A DNA stretch of 45,662 bases from Methylotenera_A sp040387515 (GTDB lineage: Bacteria > Pseudomonadota > Gammaproteobacteria > Burkholderiales > Methylophilaceae). The stretch lies in NCBI GenBank assembly GCA_040387515.1, contig JAZKDP010000025.1, positions 1-45,662 of the forward strand, in the 5' to 3' direction. The notes beneath the pieces were generated by a model. It was not told where the DNA came from, made no database searches, and saw only the letters and a program-made list of their open reading frames with translations. Shown here one piece after another: positions 32,567 through 42,068 of the stretch. Position 1 is the stretch's first letter; each line of letters begins with the position of its first letter. The position numbers and the translations under genes were made by a program.

Positions 32567-33460
32567 TTGGCGACTGAAACCATAAAAAATGTATCGCCTT
32601 TTGAGGCTGCATTAATAGAAACTGATTCGTCTAATATTGACAGTGCAGCGCTGATTTCTGTAAACGCGACTGCAACTCAAGTAAACGTGGTGCGTTGGCG
32701 TGGCGCTGTTTTGACGGATGTCACAGATAAAGTGGCCGAAGAAGTGCCAATAGCATTGGTTTACAATGGCATTTCCCATGTGGTGATGCTGGCAACCCCT
32801 GCAGATCTAGACGATTTTGCACTTGGTTTCTCGTTAAGTGAAGGCATTTTTCGCGATAAAAATGACTTGTACGGTGTGGATATAGTTGCACAACCACAAG
32901 GAATTGAGTTGCAGATGGATGTGGCGACAGAGTGCTTTGTACAATTGAAACAGCGCCGTCGTAATTTAACTGGCCGCACAGGTTGTGGCTTATGTGGCGC
33001 AGAAAGCTTAGATAAAGCACTGCGTTTACCCGGCCAAACAATCAATCTTGCAACTTCAAAAGTGCCAGTCAAAAGTATCGAGTTAGCCTTTAAAACGATG
33101 CAAATCCATCAACCGTTACAGCAAGCTACAGGTGCAACGCATGCCTGCGCTTGGGTGAGTGCGCAGGGTGAAATACAATTGGTGCGTGAAGATGTTGGTC
33201 GGCATAATGCGATGGACAAATTGATTGGTGCATTAGCCAAATCTCCAGTACAGTCCGATGGTTTTGTACTCACATCTAGTCGTGCCAGTGTTGAAATGGT
33301 GCAAAAAGTGGCAAGCGCCGGCATTAGCATGTTGGCTGCAATCTCTGCGCCAACTGGCCTTGCCATACGTTTGGCTGATGCGTATGGTGTGACATTAATC
33401 GGCTTTTTGCGTGATAATCAGTTTGTGATTTATACACACAAGTATCGAATACAATTTTAA
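32567..33460 (+). CDS. fdhD: Formate dehydrogenase sulfurtransferase FdhD
   Basis: This 297-residue protein moves sulfur from a cysteine desulfurase to the Mo cofactor of formate dehydrogenase. The CxxC motif is in GRTGCGLCGAESL near residue 146. The frame opens after a TGA at 32558, and the first usable start is TTG 32567; no convincing ribosome site precedes it, so translation may be weak or coupled to fdsA, 23 bases upstream. It is in the fds operon, as in other organisms. Confidence 0.92.
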   Translation: MATETIKNVSPFEAALIETDSSNIDSAALISVNATATQVNVVRWRGAVLTDVTDKVAEEVPIALVYNGISHVVMLATPADLDDFALGFSLSEGIFRDKNDLYGVDIVAQPQGIELQMDVATECFVQLKQRRRNLTGRTGCGLCGAESLDKALRLPGQTINLATSKVPVKSIELAFKTMQIHQPLQQATGATHACAWVSAQGEIQLVREDVGRHNAMDKLIGALAKSPVQSDGFVLTSSRASVEMVQKVASAGISMLAAISAPTGLAIRLADAYGVTLIGFLRDNQFVIYTHKYRIQF

Positions 33461-33500
33461 TAAACCCAATTAAACTTAATATTTAAGTAGCCCTAGACTT

Positions 33501-33722
33501 ATGCAAACAGAACAATTAATCAAAATGGCAAATCAAGTGGGTGATTTTTTCGAGTCGTATCCCGATCAAGCTCAGGCACAGCAAGATATTGCACAGCATT
33601 TAAATAATTTTTGGGCATTAACCATGCGTCAGCAAATTGCCACACATGTCAAAGAAGCCAACGGCGTTGGGTTACATGCAAAGGTGATCTCGGCTATTTC
33701 TACTTACCTTGAGGTTGAATGA
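33501..33722 (+). CDS. fdsD: Formate dehydrogenase delta subunit FdsD
   Basis: This 73-residue protein matches the FdsD family found with fdsGBA: MANQVGDFFESYPDQAQAQQDIAQHLNNFWALTMRQQI. It is a small cytoplasmic accessory or structural subunit. It follows fdhD by 40 bases. Confidence 0.88.
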   Translation: MQTEQLIKMANQVGDFFESYPDQAQAQQDIAQHLNNFWALTMRQQIATHVKEANGVGLHAKVISAISTYLEVE

Positions 33723-33819
33723 ATCAAGCGGCATTATTTTGTCCAGTATTCACGTCGAAGTTAATCTACATCACGCCATAAAATCAAATATTAATAATAG
33801 CGATATGAATAACTAAGCA

Positions 33820-34548
33820 GTGAATCTTTCTTTTTTTATATTAAGCCCAGCAGAAATTGAAGCGCTATTGCTTTCGGCGAAAGTAGCTATTTTTTGTACG
33901 CTTGTAATTTGTATTCCGGGTGTAGCTGTTGCTTGGCTTTTGGCAAAAAAATCATTCATTGGCAAATCATTATTAGATAGCATCGTGCATTTGCCATTGG
34001 TGTTGCCGCCTGTGGTGCCTGGATTCCTTTTATTATTACTGCTGGGAAACCAAGGTTTAATCGGTAAATGGCTACAAGTAACTTTCGGTATTAACATCGC
34101 ATTTACTTGGATAGGTGCCGTCATCGCATCGGCAGTCATGGCGTTTCCACTAATGGTGCGTTCTGCGCGATTGGCGATTAACCAAGTAGATGCCGGATTG
34201 GAAGCTGCTGCACAATCCTTAGGCGCCAATCCATTAAGAGTGTTTTTTACCATCACATTGCCACTTGCACTACCTGGAATCGTCACCGGATTGATTCTTG
34301 CGTTTAGTCGTAGTTTGGGCGAATTTGGTGCCACCATTACCTTTGTTGGCAATATTGAAGGCGAAACGCGTACATTACCATTAGCCATTTACACGTATAC
34401 GCAAGTGCCAGGCGGAGATATGGCCGCCATGCGTTTGGTCATTTTAAGCATGATTATTGCGCTAGGCGCATTAATGATTAGCGATTTACTCGAACGTAAA
34501 GCCACAAAAAATATAGGCCGTGGCTTGCGGGAGCAAGACGATGATTGA
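33820..34548 (+). CDS. modB: Molybdate ABC transporter permease ModB
   Basis: This 242-residue inner membrane permease has about five or six spans and the loop LEAAAQSLGANPLRVFFTITLP. A TAA two codons upstream forces the GTG start at 33820. It imports molybdate for the formate dehydrogenase cofactor. It has eight Met/Cys after the start, a normal level, unlike the sulfate permease CysT. No ModA gene is adjacent. Its last codons overlap modC. Confidence 0.9.
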   Translation: MNLSFFILSPAEIEALLLSAKVAIFCTLVICIPGVAVAWLLAKKSFIGKSLLDSIVHLPLVLPPVVPGFLLLLLLGNQGLIGKWLQVTFGINIAFTWIGAVIASAVMAFPLMVRSARLAINQVDAGLEAAAQSLGANPLRVFFTITLPLALPGIVTGLILAFSRSLGEFGATITFVGNIEGETRTLPLAIYTYTQVPGGDMAAMRLVILSMIIALGALMISDLLERKATKNIGRGLREQDDD

Positions 34549-35641
34549 TTTCAATCTCCAGCGTACTCAAGGCAGCTTTGGTTTGAATGTAAAAAGCATT
34601 TTAGATGCACCGGTTATTGGCTTATTCGGCCCATCTGGTGCAGGTAAAAGTACTTTGCTAGGCATGATCGCAGGTTTAGTTAAACCACATTCTGGCCATT
34701 TAATACTAGATGGTGAAGCCTTATTTGATAGTCAGCGTGGAGTTGATGTTCCTATATATCAGCGGCGGATTGGCGTGGTGTTTCAAGATAGTCGATTGTT
34801 TCCACATTTGAACATACGCGATAATTTAAATTACGGTTTCAATCTTCTGGCAGTAAAAGATAGGCATTTCAGTTTTGCGCAAATAGTCGAGTTGCTAGAA
34901 ATTGGTCATTTACTTGCACAAAAACCGCATCAAATTTCTGGAGGTGAAAAACAGCGTGTGTCGCTTGGGCGCGCATTACTTACTTCACCACGCTTGTTAT
35001 TATTAGATGAGCCGCTTGCTTCCTTAGATGTGCGCTTAAAGTATCAAATACTGCCGTTTTTGCGGCGTGTAAAAGATGAAATCAATATCCCAATGGTTTA
35101 TGTGAGTCATGCGATTGACGAGATTTTATATCTTACGTCACAAATCGTGATGATTGAACAAGGAAAATTATTGGCGCAGGGTCATTTTCATGAAATTATT
35201 CATCAGGATAATTTACAGAACATGGCTTATTCATTGGGATTGGAAAATGTGATTAGCGCAACGATTGCTAGCCATGATAAGGTTTATGCCTCTACGGTGT
35301 TAACGCAGGGTAATCAGACGATTGTTATACCGCAGGTAGCGGCAGAAACAGGTACGCAAGTAACCATTTCTATTCCAGCCTCAAGTGTCGCGCTGTCGTT
35401 ATCGCATTTAGACAATGTTACGATTCAGAATCAGCTGCAGGGTTTGGTGACAGATATAAAACAGGCGGGCTATCGCATATTGGTCACAGTGGATATTGGC
35501 GAGAGTCAAATCGTGGCGGAAGTGACAACAAAAGCTTTAGAAGCGCTGAACATTGCAGTTGGTAGTAGTGTGTATTGCTTGTTAAAAGCGCAGGCAATAC
35601 GCGCACATGGATTTATTCCTAGCGGAATTGTTGCTAGTTAA
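34541..35641 (+). CDS. modC: Molybdate ABC transporter ATPase ModC
   Basis: This 366-residue ATPase has Walker A GPSGAGKST, signature ISGGEKQR, Walker B LLLLDEPLASLD and a C-terminal TOBE/Mop-type oxyanion-binding domain (about 300-366). ATG 34541 with GGGAG upstream is chosen over a GTG seven codons earlier. It overlaps modB by 8 bases. It energises molybdate uptake. Confidence 0.92.
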   Translation: MIDFNLQRTQGSFGLNVKSILDAPVIGLFGPSGAGKSTLLGMIAGLVKPHSGHLILDGEALFDSQRGVDVPIYQRRIGVVFQDSRLFPHLNIRDNLNYGFNLLAVKDRHFSFAQIVELLEIGHLLAQKPHQISGGEKQRVSLGRALLTSPRLLLLDEPLASLDVRLKYQILPFLRRVKDEINIPMVYVSHAIDEILYLTSQIVMIEQGKLLAQGHFHEIIHQDNLQNMAYSLGLENVISATIASHDKVYASTVLTQGNQTIVIPQVAAETGTQVTISIPASSVALSLSHLDNVTIQNQLQGLVTDIKQAGYRILVTVDIGESQIVAEVTTKALEALNIAVGSSVYCLLKAQAIRAHGFIPSGIVAS

Positions 35642-35655
35642 AGCAGTGTATTTAT

Positions 35656-37272
35656 TTAGTTAACACGCTGAAACAACCTAAAACCTTCACGGCGATCACT
35701 GATGCGCTTGCCGTCCCAAATCAGTTTCCAGTCTGCACCAGGCTCAATTTTTTCACTACCTTTATCATCCTGAATTAAATATAAATCACAATTAAGATTT
35801 TGTTCTGTTTCAAACGCTTGAGTTTTTACGTTCGTATAGTAATGCAATAAATCGCGCTGGCTTTCGCCTAAATGATTGCTTGTGATACAAGCATATTTTT
35901 CAGGCAGTGCATTTTTTAATTGCGTAAATACTGCACTATAACTACGCGCAGAATCAATCATTGGTAACCACAAGGTCATCAGCAATGTCCAAACACAGGT
36001 CATGCCAATGGCCCAGTTAGTCGCGCTAGAACGGTTAGAATGTTGCGCGCGAAATATCGCAAATAGCCATATTAAGCTGACGGCGATTGCGAATACCACC
36101 GCAATAAAATTGAAATTGAGCTGTGACATGCCAGATAAAAATGTCAGCCGCTCTTTAATTTTGGCGGGGTTGCCCGTCATCATAGCAATCCAGCCTAACC
36201 AAATAAGGCTACTCATTAGGCCAAATAAAATCAGGCCAAACCAGTTCAGCGCACCAGCTGTACCGCGTTTTAAGGTTTCAATACTACCGCCAGCCATGGC
36301 GGTTAATGGAATCAATAACGGCAGAGCGTAAATATCTTTACGCTCTGCGCCAAAACCGATTAGTAGCCAGGCGACTAATGTAAAAGTGAGAATAAGTTGA
36401 AATCTTGGTTTGTCCAATAATTGTGTGCGATAGCGCCAAGCACCCCAAATGGCTAGCGGTAACGCAGGCCACGCATACCACAATAATGTTTTAAGAAAGT
36501 AAAGGTGATAAGACTGATTGAACTGCGCAATGGATTGCAGCCACCAAGTATTAAAAATATCAGGATGATAAATCAGGCATAAAGCAGGCCATACCGCTAA
36601 AAAAGGGCTAGCAATAGCAATTGATAACGCAACAACATAAAAAAAGCTTTTACTTCGCCAAAAAGCAAATAAACAGGGCAGTACTAAGCAGGTAGCTAAA
36701 ATGATTAATATCGGTAAAAAACCTGTCGATAAAAAACTGACAACCATGCCAAAAGCGAGTAATACACTGGCTCGATAAGGGCGTCTTTTACTTAATGCCA
36801 ATGCATAAAAAGCAGTCGTCAAGCCAGTCAAGCTAGCAACTGCTGGTGTTAGTGTATGCGCGCTGATAATTAAGCCAAGCGAGCCCATGAAGACAAAAGT
36901 CGTTTGTCGACCAACGCCTTTGCCCCACAACTCACGCCCAGCCATGCCTATCATGAGTAATGTGATCAACATCCATAAGCCGGTCGCGATGCGTGCTGCA
37001 TCATGTAAAGGCAGTACTGGCTGCAACACTTTTGCAAGCAAAGCGCCACTTAAATAAAATAAGGGTGGATCTACAATGTTAGGATTGCCAGCGGATATAG
37101 GTGCTAGGTATTGGCCAGCATCCAGCATGTTTTTAATAGTGCTAATGCTATGCGATTCAAATGGTTTCCAAGGCGCGTGCCCAATTAAACCCATGAACAG
37201 CCAAACCGCACACAGCACTAACAGCAAATGCGTTTTAGCACGCTCACCCACGCGCGCGCGCGGTGTGGACAT
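35656..37272 (-). CDS. GT39/ArnT-like membrane glycosyltransferase
   Basis: This 538-residue inner membrane protein has about 11-12 spans and a C-terminal periplasmic part. Its start region, WLFMGLIGHAPWKPFESHS followed by PISAGNPNIVDPPLFY, matches the dolichyl-phosphate-mannose-mannosyltransferase/ArnT fold (GT39), in which an early Asp/Glu-containing loop binds the lipid-linked sugar. Substrate and acceptor are unknown. An upstream ATG at 37308 would add 12 polar residues, but AAGG lies just before 37272. It ends 14 bases from modC, convergently. Confidence 0.75.
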   Translation of the reverse strand: MSTPRARVGERAKTHLLLVLCAVWLFMGLIGHAPWKPFESHSISTIKNMLDAGQYLAPISAGNPNIVDPPLFYLSGALLAKVLQPVLPLHDAARIATGLWMLITLLMIGMAGRELWGKGVGRQTTFVFMGSLGLIISAHTLTPAVASLTGLTTAFYALALSKRRPYRASVLLAFGMVVSFLSTGFLPILIILATCLVLPCLFAFWRSKSFFYVVALSIAIASPFLAVWPALCLIYHPDIFNTWWLQSIAQFNQSYHLYFLKTLLWYAWPALPLAIWGAWRYRTQLLDKPRFQLILTFTLVAWLLIGFGAERKDIYALPLLIPLTAMAGGSIETLKRGTAGALNWFGLILFGLMSSLIWLGWIAMMTGNPAKIKERLTFLSGMSQLNFNFIAVVFAIAVSLIWLFAIFRAQHSNRSSATNWAIGMTCVWTLLMTLWLPMIDSARSYSAVFTQLKNALPEKYACITSNHLGESQRDLLHYYTNVKTQAFETEQNLNCDLYLIQDDKGSEKIEPGADWKLIWDGKRISDRREGFRLFQRVN

Positions 37273-37408
37273 ATTGCCTTGCCAGTCATGATCTAAATCG
37301 AAGCGCATGGATTGTCGTTATTGAATTTATTTGTTTATTTTAGCACTGCTTATTTTGCTATTGCTTAAATTAATCACTTAAGTAATGTGCGCTTAAACAA
37401 AGGAAAAT

Positions 37409-37435
37409 AAAAAAGGCAGCCAAGCTGCCTTTTTT
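37409..37435 (-). terminator. Intrinsic terminator after rpmE
   Basis: Stem GGCAGC/GCTGCC (37415-37420 with 37424-37429), a CAA loop, and A6/T6 runs on either side. On the minus strand it ends the rho-rpmE region 20 bases after the rpmE stop. Confidence 0.87.
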
Positions 37436-37454
37436 GCAAAACACAGACACTGAA

Positions 37455-37697
37455 TTACATGCCGTATTTTTGTTTGAATTTTTCAACACGACCAGCTGTG
37501 TCTAAAATCATTTGTTTACCGGTATAAAACGGGTGTGATTTTGAAGAAACTTCAATTTTAACCAATGGGTATTCTTTGCCATCTGTCCACTTGATAGTGT
37601 TACGCGTAGCGATGGTTGAGCGTGTAATAAAACTGAAGTCGGCACCGACGTCTTGAAACACCACTTCTCTGTATTCTGGATGAATTCCGTCTTTCAT
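37455..37697 (-). CDS. rpmE2: 50S ribosomal protein L31, type B
   Basis: This 80-residue protein begins MKDGIHPEYREVVFQDVGADFSF, typical of L31. It lacks the zinc-binding CxxC motifs, so it is the type B form associated with low zinc. The start at 37697 has GAGG six bases upstream; the ATG four codons earlier is less likely. It lies downstream of rho. Confidence 0.93.
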   Translation of the reverse strand: MKDGIHPEYREVVFQDVGADFSFITRSTIATRNTIKWTDGKEYPLVKIEVSSKSHPFYTGKQMILDTAGRVEKFKQKYGM

Positions 37698-37836
37698 GTA
37701 TAGCCTCACTATTTGGTTGCCGAAAGATACGGCAGTAATTAATTTGCACTAAAATTGCAATAGACGCGCATTATATTTACTTTTGCACCGATGTGCAAGG
37801 TTGAATATTCAGGCGCCAATATTATAAAGACGTATA

Positions 37837-39096
37837 TTAGCCGCGACGCATACTGTCAAAAAAGTCAGCATTATTTTTAGTGGCTTTGATTTTGTCTAAC
37901 AAGAACTCCATCGCCTCTAAATCGTCCATTGGGTAAAGCAATTTACGCAGCACCCAAATTTTCTGTAGTACGTCTTTTTCGATGAGCAATTCTTCTTTAC
38001 GCGTGCCGGATTTATTGACGTTAATGGCTGGATAGAGACGTTTTTCAGCCATTTTACGGTCAAGATGGATTTCCATATTGCCCGTACCTTTAAACTCTTC
38101 ATAAATCACATCATCCATACGCGAGCCTGTATCGACAAGGGCTGTCGCGATAATGGTTAATGAGCCGCCTTCTTCAATATTACGCGCTGCGCCAAAGAAA
38201 CGCTTAGGGCGTTGTAACGCATTGGCATCTACACCACCCGTTAATACTTTGCCAGATGAGGGTATCACTGTATTGTAAGCGCGCGCTAAACGGGTGATTG
38301 AGTCAAGCAGGATGACCACATCTTTTTTATGCTCAACCAAACGTTTGGCTTTTTCAAGCACCATTTCGGCAACTTGCACATGGCGAGTTGCAGGCTCATC
38401 AAAGGTTGAAGCGACTACTTCACCTTTTACTGAGCGCGTCATTTCAGTCACTTCTTCCGGGCGCTCATCAATCAGTAAAACGATCAAAATGACATCAGGA
38501 TGATTGGCCGTAATCGCATGTGCAATATTTTGCATCATCACTGTTTTTCCGCTTTTCGGGCTGGCAACCAACAAGCCGCGTTGACCGCGGCCGATTGGCG
38601 CAATCATATCAATCACGCGGCTAGTGATGTTTTCTTCACCACGAATATCGCGCTCTAATGTGAGTGGAATCGTTGGAAAAAGCGGTGTTAAGTTCTCAAA
38701 TAGAATTTTATGCTTGGTATTTTCAGGCGCATCGCCATTTACCACATCTACTTTTACTAATGCAAAATAGCGTTCGCCATCTTTTGGAGTGCGAATTTCA
38801 CCTTGAATACTATCGCCGGTATGTAAGTTGAAACGGCGAATTTGCGAAGGCGATACGTAAATATCATCAGGCCCAGCAAGGTATGACGTGTCAGGCGAGC
38901 GTAAAAACCCAAAACCATCTTGTAGCACTTCTAATGTACCGTCACCAAAAATACTATCGCCTTTTTTGGCTTTATTTTTTAATATGGCAAAAATCAAATC
39001 TTGCTTGCGCATACGGCTCGCATTGTCAATTTCGTCGGCAATTGCCATTTCAACGAGTTCTGTGACAGGTAGGTGTTTTAAATCGGATAAATGCAT
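37837..39096 (-). CDS. rho: Transcription termination factor Rho
   Basis: This 419-residue hexameric RNA helicase ends transcription at Rho-dependent sites. It has the N-terminal helix bundle and cold-shock-like RNA-binding domain (about 1-125), P-loop SPKSGKT (near 178-184), Walker B VVILLDSITRLARAYN and the R-loop region. Length is standard. The start codon is preceded on its strand by GAGAGTTCTCTC, a short inverted repeat overlapping the ribosome site. It follows trxA after a terminator. Confidence 0.97.
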   Translation of the reverse strand: MHLSDLKHLPVTELVEMAIADEIDNASRMRKQDLIFAILKNKAKKGDSIFGDGTLEVLQDGFGFLRSPDTSYLAGPDDIYVSPSQIRRFNLHTGDSIQGEIRTPKDGERYFALVKVDVVNGDAPENTKHKILFENLTPLFPTIPLTLERDIRGEENITSRVIDMIAPIGRGQRGLLVASPKSGKTVMMQNIAHAITANHPDVILIVLLIDERPEEVTEMTRSVKGEVVASTFDEPATRHVQVAEMVLEKAKRLVEHKKDVVILLDSITRLARAYNTVIPSSGKVLTGGVDANALQRPKRFFGAARNIEEGGSLTIIATALVDTGSRMDDVIYEEFKGTGNMEIHLDRKMAEKRLYPAINVNKSGTRKEELLIEKDVLQKIWVLRKLLYPMDDLEAMEFLLDKIKATKNNADFFDSMRRG

Positions 39097-39151
39097 GAGA
39101 GAACTCTCTAGAAGTGACTAACTAAGGGGTAGTTTGTATGAAGTGTGATGA

Positions 39152-39191
39152 TAAAAATGTCTAGTTTCTGATTGGACTGTAGAAACTAGAC
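39152..39191 (-). terminator. Intrinsic terminator between trxA and rho
   Basis: A perfect 11-bp stem (39159-39169 with 39181-39191) has an 11-base loop; on the minus strand it is followed by ATTTTTAT. It ends trxA transcription 23 bases past its stop, so rho is probably transcribed from its own promoter in the roughly 55 bases that remain. Confidence 0.78.
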
Positions 39192-39213
39192 GTAATGGAA
39201 AAAGATTAATAAT

Positions 39214-39540
39214 TTAGATGTTGCTATCAATAAAGGCGGTCAATTGAGATTTTGATAGTGCGCCCACTTTAGTGGCTTCAACATTGCCATTTTTAAATAA
39301 CATTAAAGTTGGAATACCGCGAATACCGTATTTTGGTGGTGTTTGCTGATTATCATCAATGTTTAATTTAGCGACTTTTAAACGGCCCGCATATTCTTTA
39401 CTAATATCATCCAAAATTGGTGCAATCATTTTGCAAGGCCCGCACCATTCTGCCCAATAATCCACTAAAACGGGAAGGGAAGATTGCAATACTTCCTGCT
39501 CAAAAGCAGCATCGCTTAAATGGGTAATATGTTCGCTCAT
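39214..39540 (-). CDS. trxA: Thioredoxin
   Basis: This 108-residue cytoplasmic disulfide reductase has the WCGPCK active site (near 33-38) and the cis-proline in RGIPTLMLF. It would serve the Bcp peroxiredoxin among others. The trxA-rho order is common in beta- and gammaproteobacteria. Confidence 0.96.
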   Translation of the reverse strand: MSEHITHLSDAAFEQEVLQSSLPVLVDYWAEWCGPCKMIAPILDDISKEYAGRLKVAKLNIDDNQQTPPKYGIRGIPTLMLFKNGNVEATKVGALSKSQLTAFIDSNI

Positions 39541-39760
39541 TGTGGCCTCGGTGTAGAAATTTGATGATTGACTGAATAGTGTACGATAACTTAAATATGA
39601 TGGCTATCTTCGATAATTAAATAGCGTCGTTTAATTTATTTTCAAGTAATTAACAAAAAATTAATTAAACTTTTTTAAGTTGTAGAGAAAATAATTTATT
39701 CAGTACTGACTTTTTTGTCACTAAAATAACAATGGTACTAGTATAACAATAGTAATTGAC

Positions 39761-41317
39761 TTATATCAAGCTGTATTGAAAGCGCTCAAAACTCGCAGTA
39801 CGCTCTACCAGCTTGGTTGCTTGCACGTGGCTTAAAGTATTGTTGTGATGAAGCTCAAGCGTACTACCTATTTTGCATAATCCAACAGAAATAATAATGC
39901 TTGCAGGTTGTTTTAATGCAGGTAATTCAGGCAATAATAACGCTTCACTTTCTAGTGCGCTGTTGTCTGCTCTAACACTCACAGCCGAAGCGCTGGGAGA
40001 AATAAGTTGCAAACCTACGTCTAATTGTTTGAGCTCATTTACATTAGCCCAGCGTAGTACGGCGAGTTCCCAAGTTTTTGTGCCGTTATCTTTCATCGCT
40101 ACGACATCGCCAATTTGTGCGGTTGCTTGAGAAGAGTTGAATTTACGTAGTGCATAGCCACCTGCGCTGACATTTAAAATCTGCCAGCGTGAAGGCTTGT
40201 AAGCTCCATTTGTGCCCAGGCCGCTTATGCCCTGACGGACGCTAAAATTTGAACCTATTGCGCTAATTAAATGGTGAGTGGTGTTGATGCCAATGCTTAG
40301 CTCTACACCATCACTTTTTTTGCTTCGTGAGAATAAGCGTTGCGGTGTTCTACCATATTGTTTAATCAAGTGTGCCAGCAAATCTTCAAAATGACTTTCA
40401 ATAGCATTTTTTGGCATACTGCCATCGTTAGGCGTAATGCCTTCTTGCAATAATTTAATGTGTTGATGGATTTGTCTGGCTACATTCACAGTGATTAGCA
40501 GAATATCGGTGCTTCCATCAGGAATCGCTTTGTTTTTAACAAAAGCGGTCGGCGGCTTATTGCCATTTAATGATACTAAAAATACACCAGTTGGATTTTC
40601 AATAAAGCCTAGCGGTCTTAATTCTGCTTGGTGTGCGACATTGCCTAAATAGGCATCAACTTTAATAATATCTTGATTCGCTAAATGCTGCGGATTCGCC
40701 AAATTGAGTAGCAGTATTTGTGTATAAATTAAATTGACAGAGCTTGCATTGGCGCTAGTGTAATGCTCGGCCACAGGCAGTTTTTCAGCTGACTGTTGTA
40801 GCGCACAGTAATATAGTTGATGTAGCTCACCCCACAAGGCAATCGGCGTGCTGGCGTATGTAAGATGATGAATAAGCGCAATTTCTTTACACGCATGAAT
40901 GGCGCGTTGAATCACCAACGCAGTAGTTTTGCTGCTATTTAAATTCAGAATTTTGTTTTGTAAATCAACCAACGCAAATTTATAACCAAACGCAAACTCC
41001 TGCCATAATTGTTCAGCCGCGCTTGCAAAAGCTTGCTCATTTTTTGAGATTGGTAAGTTGGCGTGACTAAAGTGCGGGATTAAGTCTTGATAAATTTGAA
41101 TGGCCGCTGGTCGATAAAGCTCAAGCGCGTTTAAGCGATTGGTAAAGGCGACTTTTTGGCTGTTAATAATCTGCAGCTCTTCGATTAAATCGGTCGCCGC
41201 TCGAATTGGGTCACCAAAAGGCAGGTTTTGTATGAATTCGTTGATTTTGTGTGCGCGTGTTTCAGCCAACAAAATTGGATTATTATCTAAATTTGGTAGC
41301 TTAAGACTGATCGGCAT
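39761..41317 (-). CDS. Large protein with C-terminal PilZ (c-di-GMP-binding) domain
   Basis: This 518-residue soluble protein has a long, mostly helical N-terminal region (about 1-310) that I do not recognise. The C-terminal PilZ-like domain has RLFSR (327-331) matching RxxxR and NVSAGG (382-387) matching the (D/N)xSxxG motif, so c-di-GMP binding is likely. The start at 41317 (GGAG five bases upstream) is preferred to one five codons earlier. It is divergent from the TlpA-like gene across a 193-base AT-rich gap with no visible feature. The process controlled is unknown. Confidence 0.72.
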   Translation of the reverse strand: MPISLKLPNLDNNPILLAETRAHKINEFIQNLPFGDPIRAATDLIEELQIINSQKVAFTNRLNALELYRPAAIQIYQDLIPHFSHANLPISKNEQAFASAAEQLWQEFAFGYKFALVDLQNKILNLNSSKTTALVIQRAIHACKEIALIHHLTYASTPIALWGELHQLYYCALQQSAEKLPVAEHYTSANASSVNLIYTQILLLNLANPQHLANQDIIKVDAYLGNVAHQAELRPLGFIENPTGVFLVSLNGNKPPTAFVKNKAIPDGSTDILLITVNVARQIHQHIKLLQEGITPNDGSMPKNAIESHFEDLLAHLIKQYGRTPQRLFSRSKKSDGVELSIGINTTHHLISAIGSNFSVRQGISGLGTNGAYKPSRWQILNVSAGGYALRKFNSSQATAQIGDVVAMKDNGTKTWELAVLRWANVNELKQLDVGLQLISPSASAVSVRADNSALESEALLLPELPALKQPASIIISVGLCKIGSTLELHHNNTLSHVQATKLVERTASFERFQYSLI

Positions 41318-41510
41318 ATAAACTCCACACAATGCTTTATATTAAGAGTTAATTATCAATTTGTCACTTTAAATCAAAGACTAAATCTTAAATTAACATT
41401 AAATTTAAATTCTTTAATTGAATGAGCTTGGATTTAAATTTGTGCAGTGTTTAAATAGATAATTTAATTTATATACCAAACGGCAATAGATAGATTGAGA
41501 TTGAAATACG

Positions 41511-42011
41511 ATGTTAAGTAAAAAATTCATATTGCTGGTATTAATGCTTGCTTTTTTTGGTGTGATTTTTACTGTTAACAGCGCAGAACATTTGCAGAGT
41601 AAGGGTTTTGTATTAAGCGATACTAACGGGAAAAAGCATGCTTTATCTCAATATAAAGGCAAATGGGTGATTGTTAATTATTGGGCTACTTGGTGCCCGC
41701 CTTGCCTAGAAGAGGTGCCCGATTTGGTTGCGTTGTACGATAGCCGAAAAAATAAAGATGTGATGTTGCTTGGCGTTGCGTTTGACTACCAAAATGCAAA
41801 AGAAGTCGCAGATTATGTAGATGATATGCTGATGTCTTATCCAATCATACTGGGTGACGATGATGTTATTAGGCAAATTGGTCGGGCTGATGTGATGCCA
41901 ACTACCTTTATTTACAACCCGCGTGGTGATTTAGTTAAAACCAAGCGCGGGCTGGTCACCAAAGCTTATCTTGAAGACTTTATTGCAAATGGGGCTTCAG
42001 CAAAACATTAA
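41511..42011 (+). CDS. TlpA/ResA-like periplasmic thioredoxin
   Basis: This 166-residue protein has an N-terminal signal or anchor (about 1-25) and a thioredoxin fold with active site Cys62-Pro-Pro-Cys65 in WATWCPPCLEE. The cis-Pro motif MPTTFIYNP is present. Proteins of this class reduce disulfides in the periplasm, for example in apocytochrome c before haem attachment, which would suit the c-type cytochromes of this methylotroph. The exact partner is inferred. Confidence 0.85.
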   Translation: MLSKKFILLVLMLAFFGVIFTVNSAEHLQSKGFVLSDTNGKKHALSQYKGKWVIVNYWATWCPPCLEEVPDLVALYDSRKNKDVMLLGVAFDYQNAKEVADYVDDMLMSYPIILGDDDVIRQIGRADVMPTTFIYNPRGDLVKTKRGLVTKAYLEDFIANGASAKH

Positions 42012-42068
42012 CGAAAAGTGCATGCAACATTTCAAATTAAGCACTTCAGTTAAAATTTGAGTATTTAA

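Noticed and set aside
35641..35675. Possible terminator between modC and the GT39 gene
   Set aside because: Only a short GTGT/ACAC pairing with a long loop and no T run; not enough to call.
42016..42046. AAGTGC/GCACTT inverted repeat after the TlpA-like gene
   Set aside because: Six-base arms with a 19-base loop and no T run; likely chance in AT-rich sequence.
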